From NCBI RefSeq assembly GCF_008000995.1, contig NZ_CP042828.1, positions 868,001-932,000 on the forward strand: a stretch of DNA of 64,000 bases, written 5' to 3'. A program made the position numbers and the translations under genes. The notes beneath the pieces are model-generated. The model was not told the origin of the DNA, did no database searches, and was given only the letters and a program-made list of their open reading frames with translations. Shown one piece after another: positions 55,330 through 63,289 of this stretch; within the stretch, counting starts at the first letter, position 1, and each line of letters opens with the position of its first letter. This DNA is from Ruania zhangjianzhongii. GTDB taxonomy: Bacteria; Actinomycetota; Actinomycetes; Actinomycetales; Beutenbergiaceae.

Positions 55330-56208
55330 TTACTTGATCCCCGACATCATCACGCCGCGCACGAAGTAGCGCTGCAGCACGATGAACACCAGCAGGGCCG
55401 GGATGAAGGTGATCACCGAACCAGCCATGATCGTGGCCAGCGGCGCCTCCTGCTCCTGCATCGAGCTCAGGCCCACGGTGAGCACGTAGTTGGTGGGGGA
55501 CTGCTGAGAGACCAGCGGCCAGAGGAAATCGTTCCAGTGCCAGAGGAACACGAACGTGCCCAGGGTGGCCATGATCGGCTTGGTCTGCGGCAGGATGATC
55601 GTCCAGTAGATCCGGAACTCGCCGGCGCCGTCGATCCGGGCGGCATCGATCAGCTCGTCCGGGATGTCCTGGATGAACTGCCGCATCAGGAACATCGCCT
55701 GGGCGTTGGCGATCGTCGGCAGGATCATCCCCCACATCGTGTTCAGCCCGTCCAGCTCTGAGACCACCAGGTACTGCGGGATGATCGTCAGGTGGTAGGG
55801 CAGCATCAGCATCGCCACGAAGACCCAGAAGATGAGCTCTCGGCCGAAGAAGCGCTTCTTCGCGAACGCGTAGCCGGCCATCGAGGCGAACAGCAGCACC
55901 AGGAACACCGAGACCACCGAGTAGATGGTGGAGTTCAGTGCCCAGGTGGGGATGGAGCGAGAGCCCATCGCCTCGGCGTAGGCGCCGAAGGACGGGGCAG
56001 TGGGCAGCAGCGAACCGGGGAGCTCGACCGCCTCACCGGGCTGCAGGGAGAGCGCGACCATGGCGTAGAACGGGAACGCGGTCAGCAGCGCCGCGACGAT
56101 CAGTAGCAGGTGCAGGCGCCAGGTGCGCTTGCGCCGCTTGGCCGGGACCGGACTGATTGGCGCCGAGGCGCCGGCGGGCCTGCTCGGAGCGGTCGACGTG
56201 GCAGTCAT
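55330..56208 (-). CDS. ABC transporter permease (MalG-like)
   Basis: 292 aa. Six membrane segments after a 30-residue cytoplasmic start. The EAA loop is ELIDAARIDGAGEFRIYWTIILP, and the protein ends FVRGVMMSGIK, typical of sugar-importer MalG-type permeases. The ATG at 56208 follows CGGGAGG and overlaps the upstream permease by 4 nt. The reading frame continues upstream in a shadow; that part was excluded. Last gene of the SBP-permease-permease operon. Confidence 0.93.
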   Translation of the reverse strand: MTATSTAPSRPAGASAPISPVPAKRRKRTWRLHLLLIVAALLTAFPFYAMVALSLQPGEAVELPGSLLPTAPSFGAYAEAMGSRSIPTWALNSTIYSVVSVFLVLLFASMAGYAFAKKRFFGRELIFWVFVAMLMLPYHLTIIPQYLVVSELDGLNTMWGMILPTIANAQAMFLMRQFIQDIPDELIDAARIDGAGEFRIYWTIILPQTKPIMATLGTFVFLWHWNDFLWPLVSQQSPTNYVLTVGLSSMQEQEAPLATIMAGSVITFIPALLVFIVLQRYFVRGVMMSGIK

Positions 56209-57119
56209 GCGGACCTCCCGACGAGGCGTCGTTGGATCAGCGAGAAGATCAGCGTGATCACCAGCAGCACCACACCGGCCGCGCTGGCGTAGCCGAAGTC
56301 GAAGTACCCGAAGCCCTGGTCGTAGATCATGTAGGTCAACGTGTAGCTGGCCCGCACCGGACCACCGGAGGTCATCACATAGATGGTGTCGAACACCTGG
56401 AAGGACTTCACCGTCTCCAGCACCAGCACGAAGAACAGGGCGGGCTTGAGCAGCGGCATCGTCACGTTCCGGAACCGTTGCCAGGAGTTGGCACCGTCCA
56501 GGGAGGCGGCCTCGTAGTAGTCGATCGGGATCGCCAGCATGCCCGCCAGCAGGATGAGCATGTTGTAGCCGAAGTTCATCCACGCGCTCACCAGCGCCAG
56601 GGAGGGCAGCACCCAGAAGCTGCTCTGCAACCAGTTCACCCCGCCGATCCCGACTCCGTCCAGCACCCAGTTCAGGGGGCCGTCCGGGCTGAAGATCCAG
56701 ACGAACACGAGACCGGAGAGGACCGGGGAGGTCACGACCGGGAGGAAGAAGATCGAGCGGTAGAAGGACATCCCGCGCAGTACCCGGTTGCACAGCTGCG
56801 CCATCGCCAGGGAGATCGCCACGGTGAGGGGGATCGCCACGAACGCGTAGACGCCGGTGGCTCGGAGCGCGTTCCAGAAGATCGGGTCGGCGAAGAGCCG
56901 CTCGAAGTTGTCCAGACCGAGCAGCTCGAAGGTCCCGTTGAGCTTGTAGTCACCGAGGCTGAGCATCATCCCGTACAGCGCCGGGATGATCCGGAAGATG
57001 GTGAAGAAGACAACGTACGGGCCGATGAAGACGTAGGCAGCCAGCGCGGTCTTGGAGGTGAGCACGCGCCGTCGGCGTTCTTTGCGGAGTTCTGGACTGG
57101 GGGCGGAGATCGTCGCCAC
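56205..57119 (-). CDS. ABC transporter permease (MalF-like)
   Basis: 304 aa. YVFIGPYVVFFTIFRIIPALYGMMLS is the first membrane segment; the EAA loop is YYEAASLDGANSWQRFRNVTMPLL. Partner of the MalG-like permease in a sugar importer. The GTG start has an AGAAGG site. The gene is 81 bp after the SBP gene, with a stable hairpin in between. Confidence 0.93.
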   Translation of the reverse strand: MATISAPSPELRKERRRRVLTSKTALAAYVFIGPYVVFFTIFRIIPALYGMMLSLGDYKLNGTFELLGLDNFERLFADPIFWNALRATGVYAFVAIPLTVAISLAMAQLCNRVLRGMSFYRSIFFLPVVTSPVLSGLVFVWIFSPDGPLNWVLDGVGIGGVNWLQSSFWVLPSLALVSAWMNFGYNMLILLAGMLAIPIDYYEAASLDGANSWQRFRNVTMPLLKPALFFVLVLETVKSFQVFDTIYVMTSGGPVRASYTLTYMIYDQGFGYFDFGYASAAGVVLLVITLIFSLIQRRLVGRSA

Positions 57120-57154
57120 GTTCGGTACCTTCTCGACTCGTTGACTGCTCTCAA

Positions 57155-57188
57155 GGGGCGCGCCGAGCCAGCTGGCCCGGCACGCCCC
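57155..57188 (-). terminator. hairpin between the SBP and permease genes (partial terminator)
   Basis: On the reverse strand a 16-bp GC-rich stem forms from 57188 to 57155 using two G-U pairs that only the minus-strand RNA can make. It follows the SBP stop and no T-run comes after it. Such hairpins protect the SBP message and reduce read-through to permeases. Confidence 0.5.
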
Positions 57189-57200
57189 CCGATGGGCTGA

Positions 57201-58457
57201 TCAGCCTCGTTCCAGCAGAGCGTTGACCTCTTGCTCGGCGGTGTCGAGGGCGGCCTGCGGGTCGTTGCCGTTCACCAGCACGGACTGGATGTGTGGCCGG
57301 ATGGTGTCGATGATCTGGCGTGCCTGCGGGTGCATGATCCCGACTCGGACCTGGTCCAGGTAGTCCATCCCCTGAGCGGTCTGCGGGTCGTCCTCGAAGA
57401 GATCGTCGATCGACTCCCGCGGGGGCAGGTAGCCGGTGTCGGCGAGGAAGTCGCGCATGAAGTCCTCTTCGGAGAGGAAGCGCACCCAGGCGCGGGCAGC
57501 GTCGGGGTTCTCGGTGGTGTTGAAGATGGACCACGCACCGACCGACCCGCCGGCCACCTGCTCGACGTTCTGCAGCGGTGGCACGACCTCGATGATCTCG
57601 GGGTCGACCAGCTCGCGGGTCTGGGTCAGGTTTCCACCCATCACATAGCCGACCTCGCCCTGGCCCACTGCGGTCTGCTCGAAGGGCTCCATCACCGTGA
57701 GCGGCTGCTGCGGGACCCATTCGTTCTCGGTCATCTCCTGGATCAGCTCCAGTGCCTCCAGACCCTCCGGGCTGTTGAACGCGGCGGTGGTCATGTCCTC
57801 GGAGAGCACCTGACCGCCGGCCTGCCAGAGGAACATGTAGAACGTGTGGTTCAGCGTGGAGGTGCCGGAGTACTCGGTGGCGTAGTAGCCCGCGTCGACG
57901 AACTTCGGTGCGGCCTCGCGGAACTCGTCCCAGTTGGTGGGGCACTCCACCTCAGCTGCTTCCAGGGCTTCGGTGTTGCAGTAGGAGGTCATCATCTGCA
58001 TCAGCAGCGGTGCGCCGTAGAGGGTGTCCTCCCAGGTGTTCGCCTCGAGCGCGGAGTCGTAGAAGTCGTCCCAGTCCTCGCGCAGGTCGTCCAGAGGCAT
58101 GAGCATGTCCTCTTCGGCCCACTGGGGGATGAAGTCCGGGTTGAAGTAGATGACGTCCGGCGCGTTCTGGCCGGCGACCGCCGTGACGATCGCGTCTTCC
58201 CGGTTGCTGAAGGACTGGGGCACCAGCTCGATGTTGACGTTCGGGTACTCCTCGTTGAACTCCGCGACGTGCGGCTCCCACCAGTCGGTGGTCTCTGAGA
58301 CGCCGACCGGGTAGAACCAGAACGTCACGTCACCAGAGACCTCCTCGGGGTTCGCGGGCTCGCCTCCCGAGCCGTCGTCGCCTCCGCCACAGGCGGCGAC
58401 GAGCATCATCGCCGCAGCGGCCATCCCGGTGAGCTTTGCTCCCGTTGTGCGCTTCAT
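57201..58457 (-). CDS. sugar ABC transporter solute-binding lipoprotein (SBP_bac_1 type)
   Basis: 418 aa. Lipobox MLVAAC (Cys23) followed by a Gly/Asp-rich linker. The two-lobed binding protein fold has EVSGDVTFWFYPVGVSETTDWWEPHVAEFNEEYPNVNIELV-type N-lobe elements and NAPDVIYFNPDFIPQWAEEDML. It delivers an oligosaccharide to the two permeases downstream. No ATPase gene is in the operon, so a shared MsiK-type ATPase encoded elsewhere is likely. A LacI-type palindrome lies 40 bp upstream; ATG start. Confidence 0.93.
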   Translation of the reverse strand: MKRTTGAKLTGMAAAAMMLVAACGGGDDGSGGEPANPEEVSGDVTFWFYPVGVSETTDWWEPHVAEFNEEYPNVNIELVPQSFSNREDAIVTAVAGQNAPDVIYFNPDFIPQWAEEDMLMPLDDLREDWDDFYDSALEANTWEDTLYGAPLLMQMMTSYCNTEALEAAEVECPTNWDEFREAAPKFVDAGYYATEYSGTSTLNHTFYMFLWQAGGQVLSEDMTTAAFNSPEGLEALELIQEMTENEWVPQQPLTVMEPFEQTAVGQGEVGYVMGGNLTQTRELVDPEIIEVVPPLQNVEQVAGGSVGAWSIFNTTENPDAARAWVRFLSEEDFMRDFLADTGYLPPRESIDDLFEDDPQTAQGMDYLDQVRVGIMHPQARQIIDTIRPHIQSVLVNGNDPQAALDTAEQEVNALLERG

Positions 58458-58497
58458 GCGCCCTCCCAGTCAGTCTTCATCCTTGAACACCATGTGA

Positions 58498-58511
58498 TGC
58501 AAGCGGTTGCA
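58498..58511. promoter_or_regulatory. LacI-type operator upstream of the sugar importer
   Basis: TGCAAGCGGTTGCA, 40 bp before the SBP start. It is the exact reverse complement of the site at 59899-59912. Confidence 0.75.
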
Positions 58512-58630
58512 GGCACGCTAACGAAGCCGTCTTTCGGATGTCAAGGCTTCTCGCCCAGGCTCGGGGTAACGTTCTGGTCTCAGCGGCGTCCGGGAGCGTT
58601 CCGTGGCTCGCTGGGTGGCGGCCCGCTGCG

Positions 58631-58646
58631 GATGCAACCGGTGGAA
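58631..58646. promoter_or_regulatory. possible weak LacI site before the regulator gene
   Basis: GATGCAACCGGTGGAA matches the left half and centre of the family site; 89 bp before the LacI start. Could serve autoregulation. Confidence 0.35.
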
Positions 58647-58734
58647 CGTTCGGTACCGGCGCGCGGCGTGAATGTGTCACTCTTGACCTCTACTGCACGG
58701 GGTCTGCAGCAAGTGCTGATGGAAGGAGCGGCTG

Positions 58735-59730
58735 ATGAGGCGAGCCACGATCTATTCGATCGCCGCCGAGCTGGGGATTTCGGCCTCGACGGTCTCGCGG
58801 GCGTTTTCCCGGCCGGATCTGGTGCGCGACTCCGTCCGGCAACGAATCCTCGATGCGGCCGACCAGATCGGCTATCAGCCGAGCCGGGCCGCGCGGAGCG
58901 TGGCCACCGGGCGCACCGGCCTGGTGGGCCTGCTCGTCCCGGACATCACGAACCCCTTCGTGCCACCGCTGGTGCGGGCGATCGAGATGGCCGCGGCCGA
59001 GCGGCAAGCGGGCGTGCTGTTGGTCGATGCTCGGGCGAACGGTGCCGCCGAGCCGGGTCTGGTGGTCCAGCTCAAGGCACAGGTCGATGGGCTGGTGATC
59101 GTCTCTCCGCGGGCTAGTGCTAGTGCATTGAGTGGGGCGCTCGGCTCCACCGCAGCGGTAGTGGTGAACCGGGTGATGCGGGGGATGGCCAGTGTGGTCT
59201 GCGACAACACCGTTGCCATCGAACGGGCGGTCCAGGCGCTGGTGGCAGACGGGCATGAGACGCTCGCCTTGCTCCGCGGCCCGGCCGACGCCTGGGCCTC
59301 GAAGCGCCGGGCCGAGGCGTTCCGCCGTGCTGCTGCCGACGCCGGCGTGCGCCTGCTCGAGCACGGCCCGTTCGAGGCTCAGTTCGAGGATGGCCGAGCG
59401 GCGGCGGAGGCCGTGGCCGCGTCCGAGGCCTCCGCGGTCCTCGCTTTCGACGACCTGATGGCCTGTGGGGTGATCGCTGGCCTGACCGACGCCGGTCTGC
59501 GGGTGCCGTATGACGTGAGCGTTCTGGGCTGCGATGACGTGCTGCTCGCTCGCACGATGACGCCGGCGCTGAGCACCATCAGTGCTCCGATCGGCGGTCT
59601 GGGGGAGCGGGCCGTCGAGCTGCTGGACGAGGTGATGGCCGGTGCGCGCATCCGCCAGGAGCGGCTCGAGGGCGCCTTGGCGCTGCGGGGGACGACGGCG
59701 GTCGCTCGCCCGCGAAAGTCCGCCGCCTGA
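58735..59730 (+). CDS. LacI-family transcriptional regulator
   Basis: 331 aa. The N-terminal HTH (TIYSIAAELGISASTVSRAFSRP) with the hinge helix (NxxPSRAARSVATGRTG-like, about 48-60) binds palindromic sites with a central CG. The periplasmic-binding-protein-like effector domain fills the rest (VGLLVPDITNPF; DGLVIVSPRAS; VLAFDDLMACGVIAGL; VSVLGCDDV). As the only LacI protein in the window it is the likely owner of the TTGCAACCGGTTGCAA-like sites. It lies divergent from the SBP gene, whose site at 58498 it may also share. The effector is probably a breakdown product of the target polysaccharide. The ATG follows GGAAGGAG. Confidence 0.93.
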   Translation: MRRATIYSIAAELGISASTVSRAFSRPDLVRDSVRQRILDAADQIGYQPSRAARSVATGRTGLVGLLVPDITNPFVPPLVRAIEMAAAERQAGVLLVDARANGAAEPGLVVQLKAQVDGLVIVSPRASASALSGALGSTAAVVVNRVMRGMASVVCDNTVAIERAVQALVADGHETLALLRGPADAWASKRRAEAFRRAAADAGVRLLEHGPFEAQFEDGRAAAEAVAASEASAVLAFDDLMACGVIAGLTDAGLRVPYDVSVLGCDDVLLARTMTPALSTISAPIGGLGERAVELLDEVMAGARIRQERLEGALALRGTTAVARPRKSAA

Positions 59731-59741
59731 GCGCTGCCAGT

Positions 59742-59837
59742 CCGCGCGAGGCTGTCGCTTCACCGTTGCTGGGCCGCGCGAGGCTGTCGCTTCACCGTTG
59801 CTGGGCCGCGCGAGGCTGTCGCCTCACCGTCGCTCGG
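59742..59837. repeat. 32-bp tandem repeat, three copies
   Basis: Copies at 59742-59773 and 59774-59805 are identical; 59806-59837 has a few changes, and a short partial fourth follows. It lies between the LacI gene and the operator of the next operon. Confidence 0.9.
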
Positions 59838-59898
59838 CCGTGCGAGCGCGCACCCTGCCCGCGGGTGTCGCACGGATCCCGGTGTCGGATCGCATGGC

Positions 59899-59912
59899 TG
59901 CAACCGCTTGCA
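59899..59912. promoter_or_regulatory. LacI-type operator upstream of the dehydrogenase operon
   Basis: TGCAACCGCTTGCA, 66 bp before the ATG at 59979. Reverse complement of 58498-58511. Confidence 0.75.
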
Positions 59913-59978
59913 AGAAAGGGGCGGTGATCGCTACGGTGTGCATCGGGCCGTGCTGACCCACCACCCGATGGAGGACCG

Positions 59979-60977
59979 ATGACCGACAGGCGTACGTACG
60001 TGGCGATGCGGCCGGAGGAGTTCGACCGGCTCTTCTCCCCTGAGGCGGCCGCCGAGCTCGGCCAGCTGACCCAGGTGGACTACGCCTCCGGTGAGGGGAA
60101 GGTCCCGGTACCCGAGGACATCGCCGAACGGTACGACGTGCTGATCACCTCCTGGAGCACGCAGCGGTTCCCACCCGAGCAGTTGCAGGGCAGCCGACTC
60201 CGGCTGGTGGTGCACGCGGCCGGTTCGGTGCGCACGCTCTTCCCCCGGGAGGTGCTGGACGGCCAGGTTCAGCTCGCTCAGGGTGGGGCGGACGCGATGG
60301 CCGTGGCGGTCGCGGAGCTGTCGGTGACGTTGGCCCTGGTGCTGCTGCGCAACGTGCACAGCCACGACCGCGGCCTGCAGGGGACGCGGGACTGGGTGAC
60401 CGGGGGGCGCGGAATGCTGGGCCGGTCGGTGCACGACCAGCGAGTGGGCGTCGTCGGCCTGTCCCGGGTGGGCCGACAGGCCGCCCGGATGATGCAGGGA
60501 CTCGGCGTCACCCGGCTGAGTGCTTACGATCCCTACGCCGCTCCGGAGAGTGCCCCGGGGATCGATCTGCTCCCGCTCGATGAGCTCTGCGCCACCAGCG
60601 ATGTGTTGCTGGTGTGCGCACCGGTCACCCCCGAGACGCGCGGTCTGCTCGGTGCCCGGGAGTTCGCGGCGCTCCCGGACGGCGCCGTGCTGATCAACGC
60701 CGGGCGTTCCGCGGTCACCAACGAGGCAGCCCTGGTGGCGGAGCTGCGTAGCGGGCGGATCAGCGCCGGTCTGGACGTGTTCGACACCGAACCGCTACCC
60801 GCCGACAGCCCGCTGTTCGGCCTGGACAACGTGGTGCTCACCCCGCATGTGGCCGGTGGTACCACCTGGTCGCGCCTGGAGCAGGGGCGTGCCGTCGTCG
60901 AGGAGGTGGGCCGATTCCTTCGTGGCCAGCCCCTGGCGCACGAGGTGACCGCCCAGAACTACGACCGGCTCGCCTGA
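59979..60977 (+). CDS. D-isomer-specific 2-hydroxyacid dehydrogenase
   Basis: 332 aa. NAD-binding GVVGLSRVGRQAARM (about 150-165). The catalytic Arg sits in INAGRSAV, the Glu in VFDTEPLP and the His in LTPHVAGG, so the active triad is complete. It interconverts a 2-keto acid and a D-2-hydroxy acid with NAD(H), as in sugar-acid degradation. The ATG follows TGGAGGA. First of three + strand genes controlled by the site at 59899; the next starts 18 nt on. Confidence 0.91.
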   Translation: MTDRRTYVAMRPEEFDRLFSPEAAAELGQLTQVDYASGEGKVPVPEDIAERYDVLITSWSTQRFPPEQLQGSRLRLVVHAAGSVRTLFPREVLDGQVQLAQGGADAMAVAVAELSVTLALVLLRNVHSHDRGLQGTRDWVTGGRGMLGRSVHDQRVGVVGLSRVGRQAARMMQGLGVTRLSAYDPYAAPESAPGIDLLPLDELCATSDVLLVCAPVTPETRGLLGAREFAALPDGAVLINAGRSAVTNEAALVAELRSGRISAGLDVFDTEPLPADSPLFGLDNVVLTPHVAGGTTWSRLEQGRAVVEEVGRFLRGQPLAHEVTAQNYDRLA

Positions 60978-60995
60978 GCGAGGGGAGGGCCGGGG

Positions 60996-62336
60996 ATGCG
61001 TGCCTGTGATGTCCGGGTGCTGGCTGCGACCGTCGCGTTCCACGCGGTTCAGCTGGACCAGCCGCTCTCGATCAGTGGCCGGGCGATCGCCTGGTTCACC
61101 ATGGCGGAGGTCGAGCTCCAGGTCGCGGACCGGTCCGGACGCCGCGGGTCCGGCCGAGGCGCCACCATCCTCTCCGTGCCCTGGGCCTGGCCGGTCGCCG
61201 CGATCGACATCGAGGATCGCGACCGCGCGCTGCGCGAGCTGACCGAGGAACTGGCCGCGGCCACGGTGGCGAGCGGCCCGGCCGACCCGATCGAGCACTG
61301 GCGGGTGCTCTACGGCGATCTCGACACCCGCCTGCACCGGTTGGCCTCCCGGTACGGCGTGGCCCAGGTGCCTCGGTTGGCCGGACTGCTCGCCCTCGGC
61401 GCTGTGGACAGTGCCGTCCACGATGCTTGGGCGATGACCGCGGGTCGACCGGCGAGCACGATGTACGACGCCGCGCACCTGGGCAGCGACCTCGGCTGGT
61501 TCGACCCCGCCCTGGCGGGCCGCTACCCGGGGGAGTTCCTCGGCCGGGGGCGCCGGCGGCTGCCGGTGCAGCATGTGGTGGGAGTGAGTGACCCGCTCAC
61601 GGCGGCCGAGGCGGGTGCCGAGGCACGACCGCTGACCGACTGGCTGCGCACGGAGGGAGTGCACCACCTGAAAGTCAAGGTGAGTGGAGATCGGCCGGAG
61701 CAGGATGCGCAGCGGGTGGTGGACGTTGCCCGGCTCGGTCTTGCCGAGGCGGGGCAGGTCGCGGTGGCGGTGGATCCGAACGAGGGCTGCGCAGACGCCT
61801 CAGCAGCGCTGCACCTGGTCGACGAGATCGACCGGATCGCCCCCGAGGTGACGCCCCTGCTGCGGTACCTGGAGCAGCCCGTCCCTCGGGACGCACCCGC
61901 CGAACCGGAGGCGATGGCACGCCTCGGTGATCGGCTTCCCGTGCTCCTGGACGAGGGGTTCAGCGATCTGTCGATGCTCCCTCAGCTTCGGGACCAGGGC
62001 TGGTCCGGAGTCGTGATCAAGGCCGCCAAGGGCCACAGCCTGGCGCTGCTGACCCATGCCTACGCTCGATGCCATCGGCTCTGGGTGGCCGTGCAGGACC
62101 TGACGGCGTTGTCCTGGGCGCTGGTGCACTCGGCGCGGCTGGTCAGCACGTTCGAGCTGTCCGCCCCGCACCTGGAGTACAACAGCCGGCAGTACGCCCC
62201 CCGCGCCGCCCAGGAGCTGCTGAGCACCCTGCCCGAGCTGGCCCACGTCCGCGACGGTCAGGTGCACCTGCCGAGCAGCAGTGGCCCCGGTCTGTACGAG
62301 CTGCCCTCCTCAACCACAGTGAACGGAGCGGGATGA
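60996..62336 (+). CDS. enolase-superfamily enzyme (mandelate racemase-like)
   Basis: 446 aa. After the capping domain the barrel holds HHLKVKVSG (KxK, acid/base Lys), VDPNEG (first metal ligand), YLEQPVP (second, Glu) and LLDEGF (third, Asp-Glu), then VIKAAKGHS. This is the muconate-cycloisomerase/mandelate-racemase branch of the superfamily. It would dehydrate or epimerise an acid sugar through a Mg-stabilised enolate. Substrate unknown, though the locus suggests an aldonate or uronate. It has ATG with a GGGGAGGG site and is coupled to the next gene by a 4-nt overlap. Confidence 0.88.
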   Translation: MRACDVRVLAATVAFHAVQLDQPLSISGRAIAWFTMAEVELQVADRSGRRGSGRGATILSVPWAWPVAAIDIEDRDRALRELTEELAAATVASGPADPIEHWRVLYGDLDTRLHRLASRYGVAQVPRLAGLLALGAVDSAVHDAWAMTAGRPASTMYDAAHLGSDLGWFDPALAGRYPGEFLGRGRRRLPVQHVVGVSDPLTAAEAGAEARPLTDWLRTEGVHHLKVKVSGDRPEQDAQRVVDVARLGLAEAGQVAVAVDPNEGCADASAALHLVDEIDRIAPEVTPLLRYLEQPVPRDAPAEPEAMARLGDRLPVLLDEGFSDLSMLPQLRDQGWSGVVIKAAKGHSLALLTHAYARCHRLWVAVQDLTALSWALVHSARLVSTFELSAPHLEYNSRQYAPRAAQELLSTLPELAHVRDGQVHLPSSSGPGLYELPSSTTVNGAG

Positions 62337-63289
62337 TCGACATCCAGGATGGAAACAGCCGCCGGCTGCGCCAGTGGTGGCGCGACTGGCTCGGCGCCGA
62401 ACGCGACTCCCACGGCACCTGGACCACGCGCCGGCGCCCGGACGACCCCCGCGGGTGGCAGGACAGCGACCTGGTGCTGCACTCGTTCGGCAGCGACCTC
62501 GGCGCACGCCTGCTCCGCCCGACACCGTCGCGGCCGGGGGAGCGGAGCCCGGTGGTGATCGTGCCGTTCTACGAGACGGCCTCGCTGGTGGGCGAACCCT
62601 GCGCACGCACAGCGCACCGGCCACCGGACCGCCCCACCCAGGCCTACGCCGTCGAGCTGGCGCGGCGCGGACTGGCAGCCCTGGCCGTGCCGTGGTGGTT
62701 CGAGGTCGCGGCTGCCCACTCGCCTGCTCGTAACCTCTCCGAGCGGTACGGCCCGCCCGCTGCGGCGCACGCCGCCGCTCAGGACCGCACGGCGCTGGGC
62801 CGCAGCCTCGGCGACCTCTTCCTCGCCGTCGACGCGTTGCTCGACCAGGACTGGGTGGACCCGGCCCGGATCGGCGTCCACGGACACTCTCTGGGCGGGA
62901 AGCTTGCCCTGCACCTGACGGCGCTCGACGAACGGGTGGCGGCCGGCGTCGCGCACGAACCAGGGCTAGGCCTGCAGCACTCGAACTGGGACGCCCCTTG
63001 GTACCTCGGCGCGCATCAGCCGGCCGGGCGCGACCACGACGAGCTGCTCGGGCTGGTCGCGCCGCGGCCGTTCCTGATCGGTGCCGGTGGGGACTCCGAC
63101 GGTGACCACAATGCCGATCTGGTCCAGCGAGCCACCGAGTGGTGGCCGGCCGGTCAGGGGCCGGAGGTGCTCCGGCACGATGGTGGGCACCCGCTCACGG
63201 AGGACGTGCTGGCAGGCACGATCACCTGGCTGAGTGAGGCGCTCGACCGGCCGAGTCCAGCTCCGCCCCCAGCTCCACCAGCTGCATGA
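62333..63289 (+). CDS. alpha/beta hydrolase (dienelactone-hydrolase-like)
   Basis: 318 aa. The nucleophile elbow GHSLGGKLALHL carries Ser, with Asp in GGDSDGDHN and His in HDGGHPLTED completing the triad. PVVIVPFYETASLVGEP is the first strand region with the oxyanion site. The N-terminal 60 residues are Arg/Trp-rich. It probably cleaves an ester (for example an acetyl, feruloyl or lactone substituent of the sugar). Coupled to the enolase gene; overlaps the convergent epimerase by 68 nt. Confidence 0.87.
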   Translation: MIDIQDGNSRRLRQWWRDWLGAERDSHGTWTTRRRPDDPRGWQDSDLVLHSFGSDLGARLLRPTPSRPGERSPVVIVPFYETASLVGEPCARTAHRPPDRPTQAYAVELARRGLAALAVPWWFEVAAAHSPARNLSERYGPPAAAHAAAQDRTALGRSLGDLFLAVDALLDQDWVDPARIGVHGHSLGGKLALHLTALDERVAAGVAHEPGLGLQHSNWDAPWYLGAHQPAGRDHDELLGLVAPRPFLIGAGGDSDGDHNADLVQRATEWWPAGQGPEVLRHDGGHPLTEDVLAGTITWLSEALDRPSPAPPPAPPAA

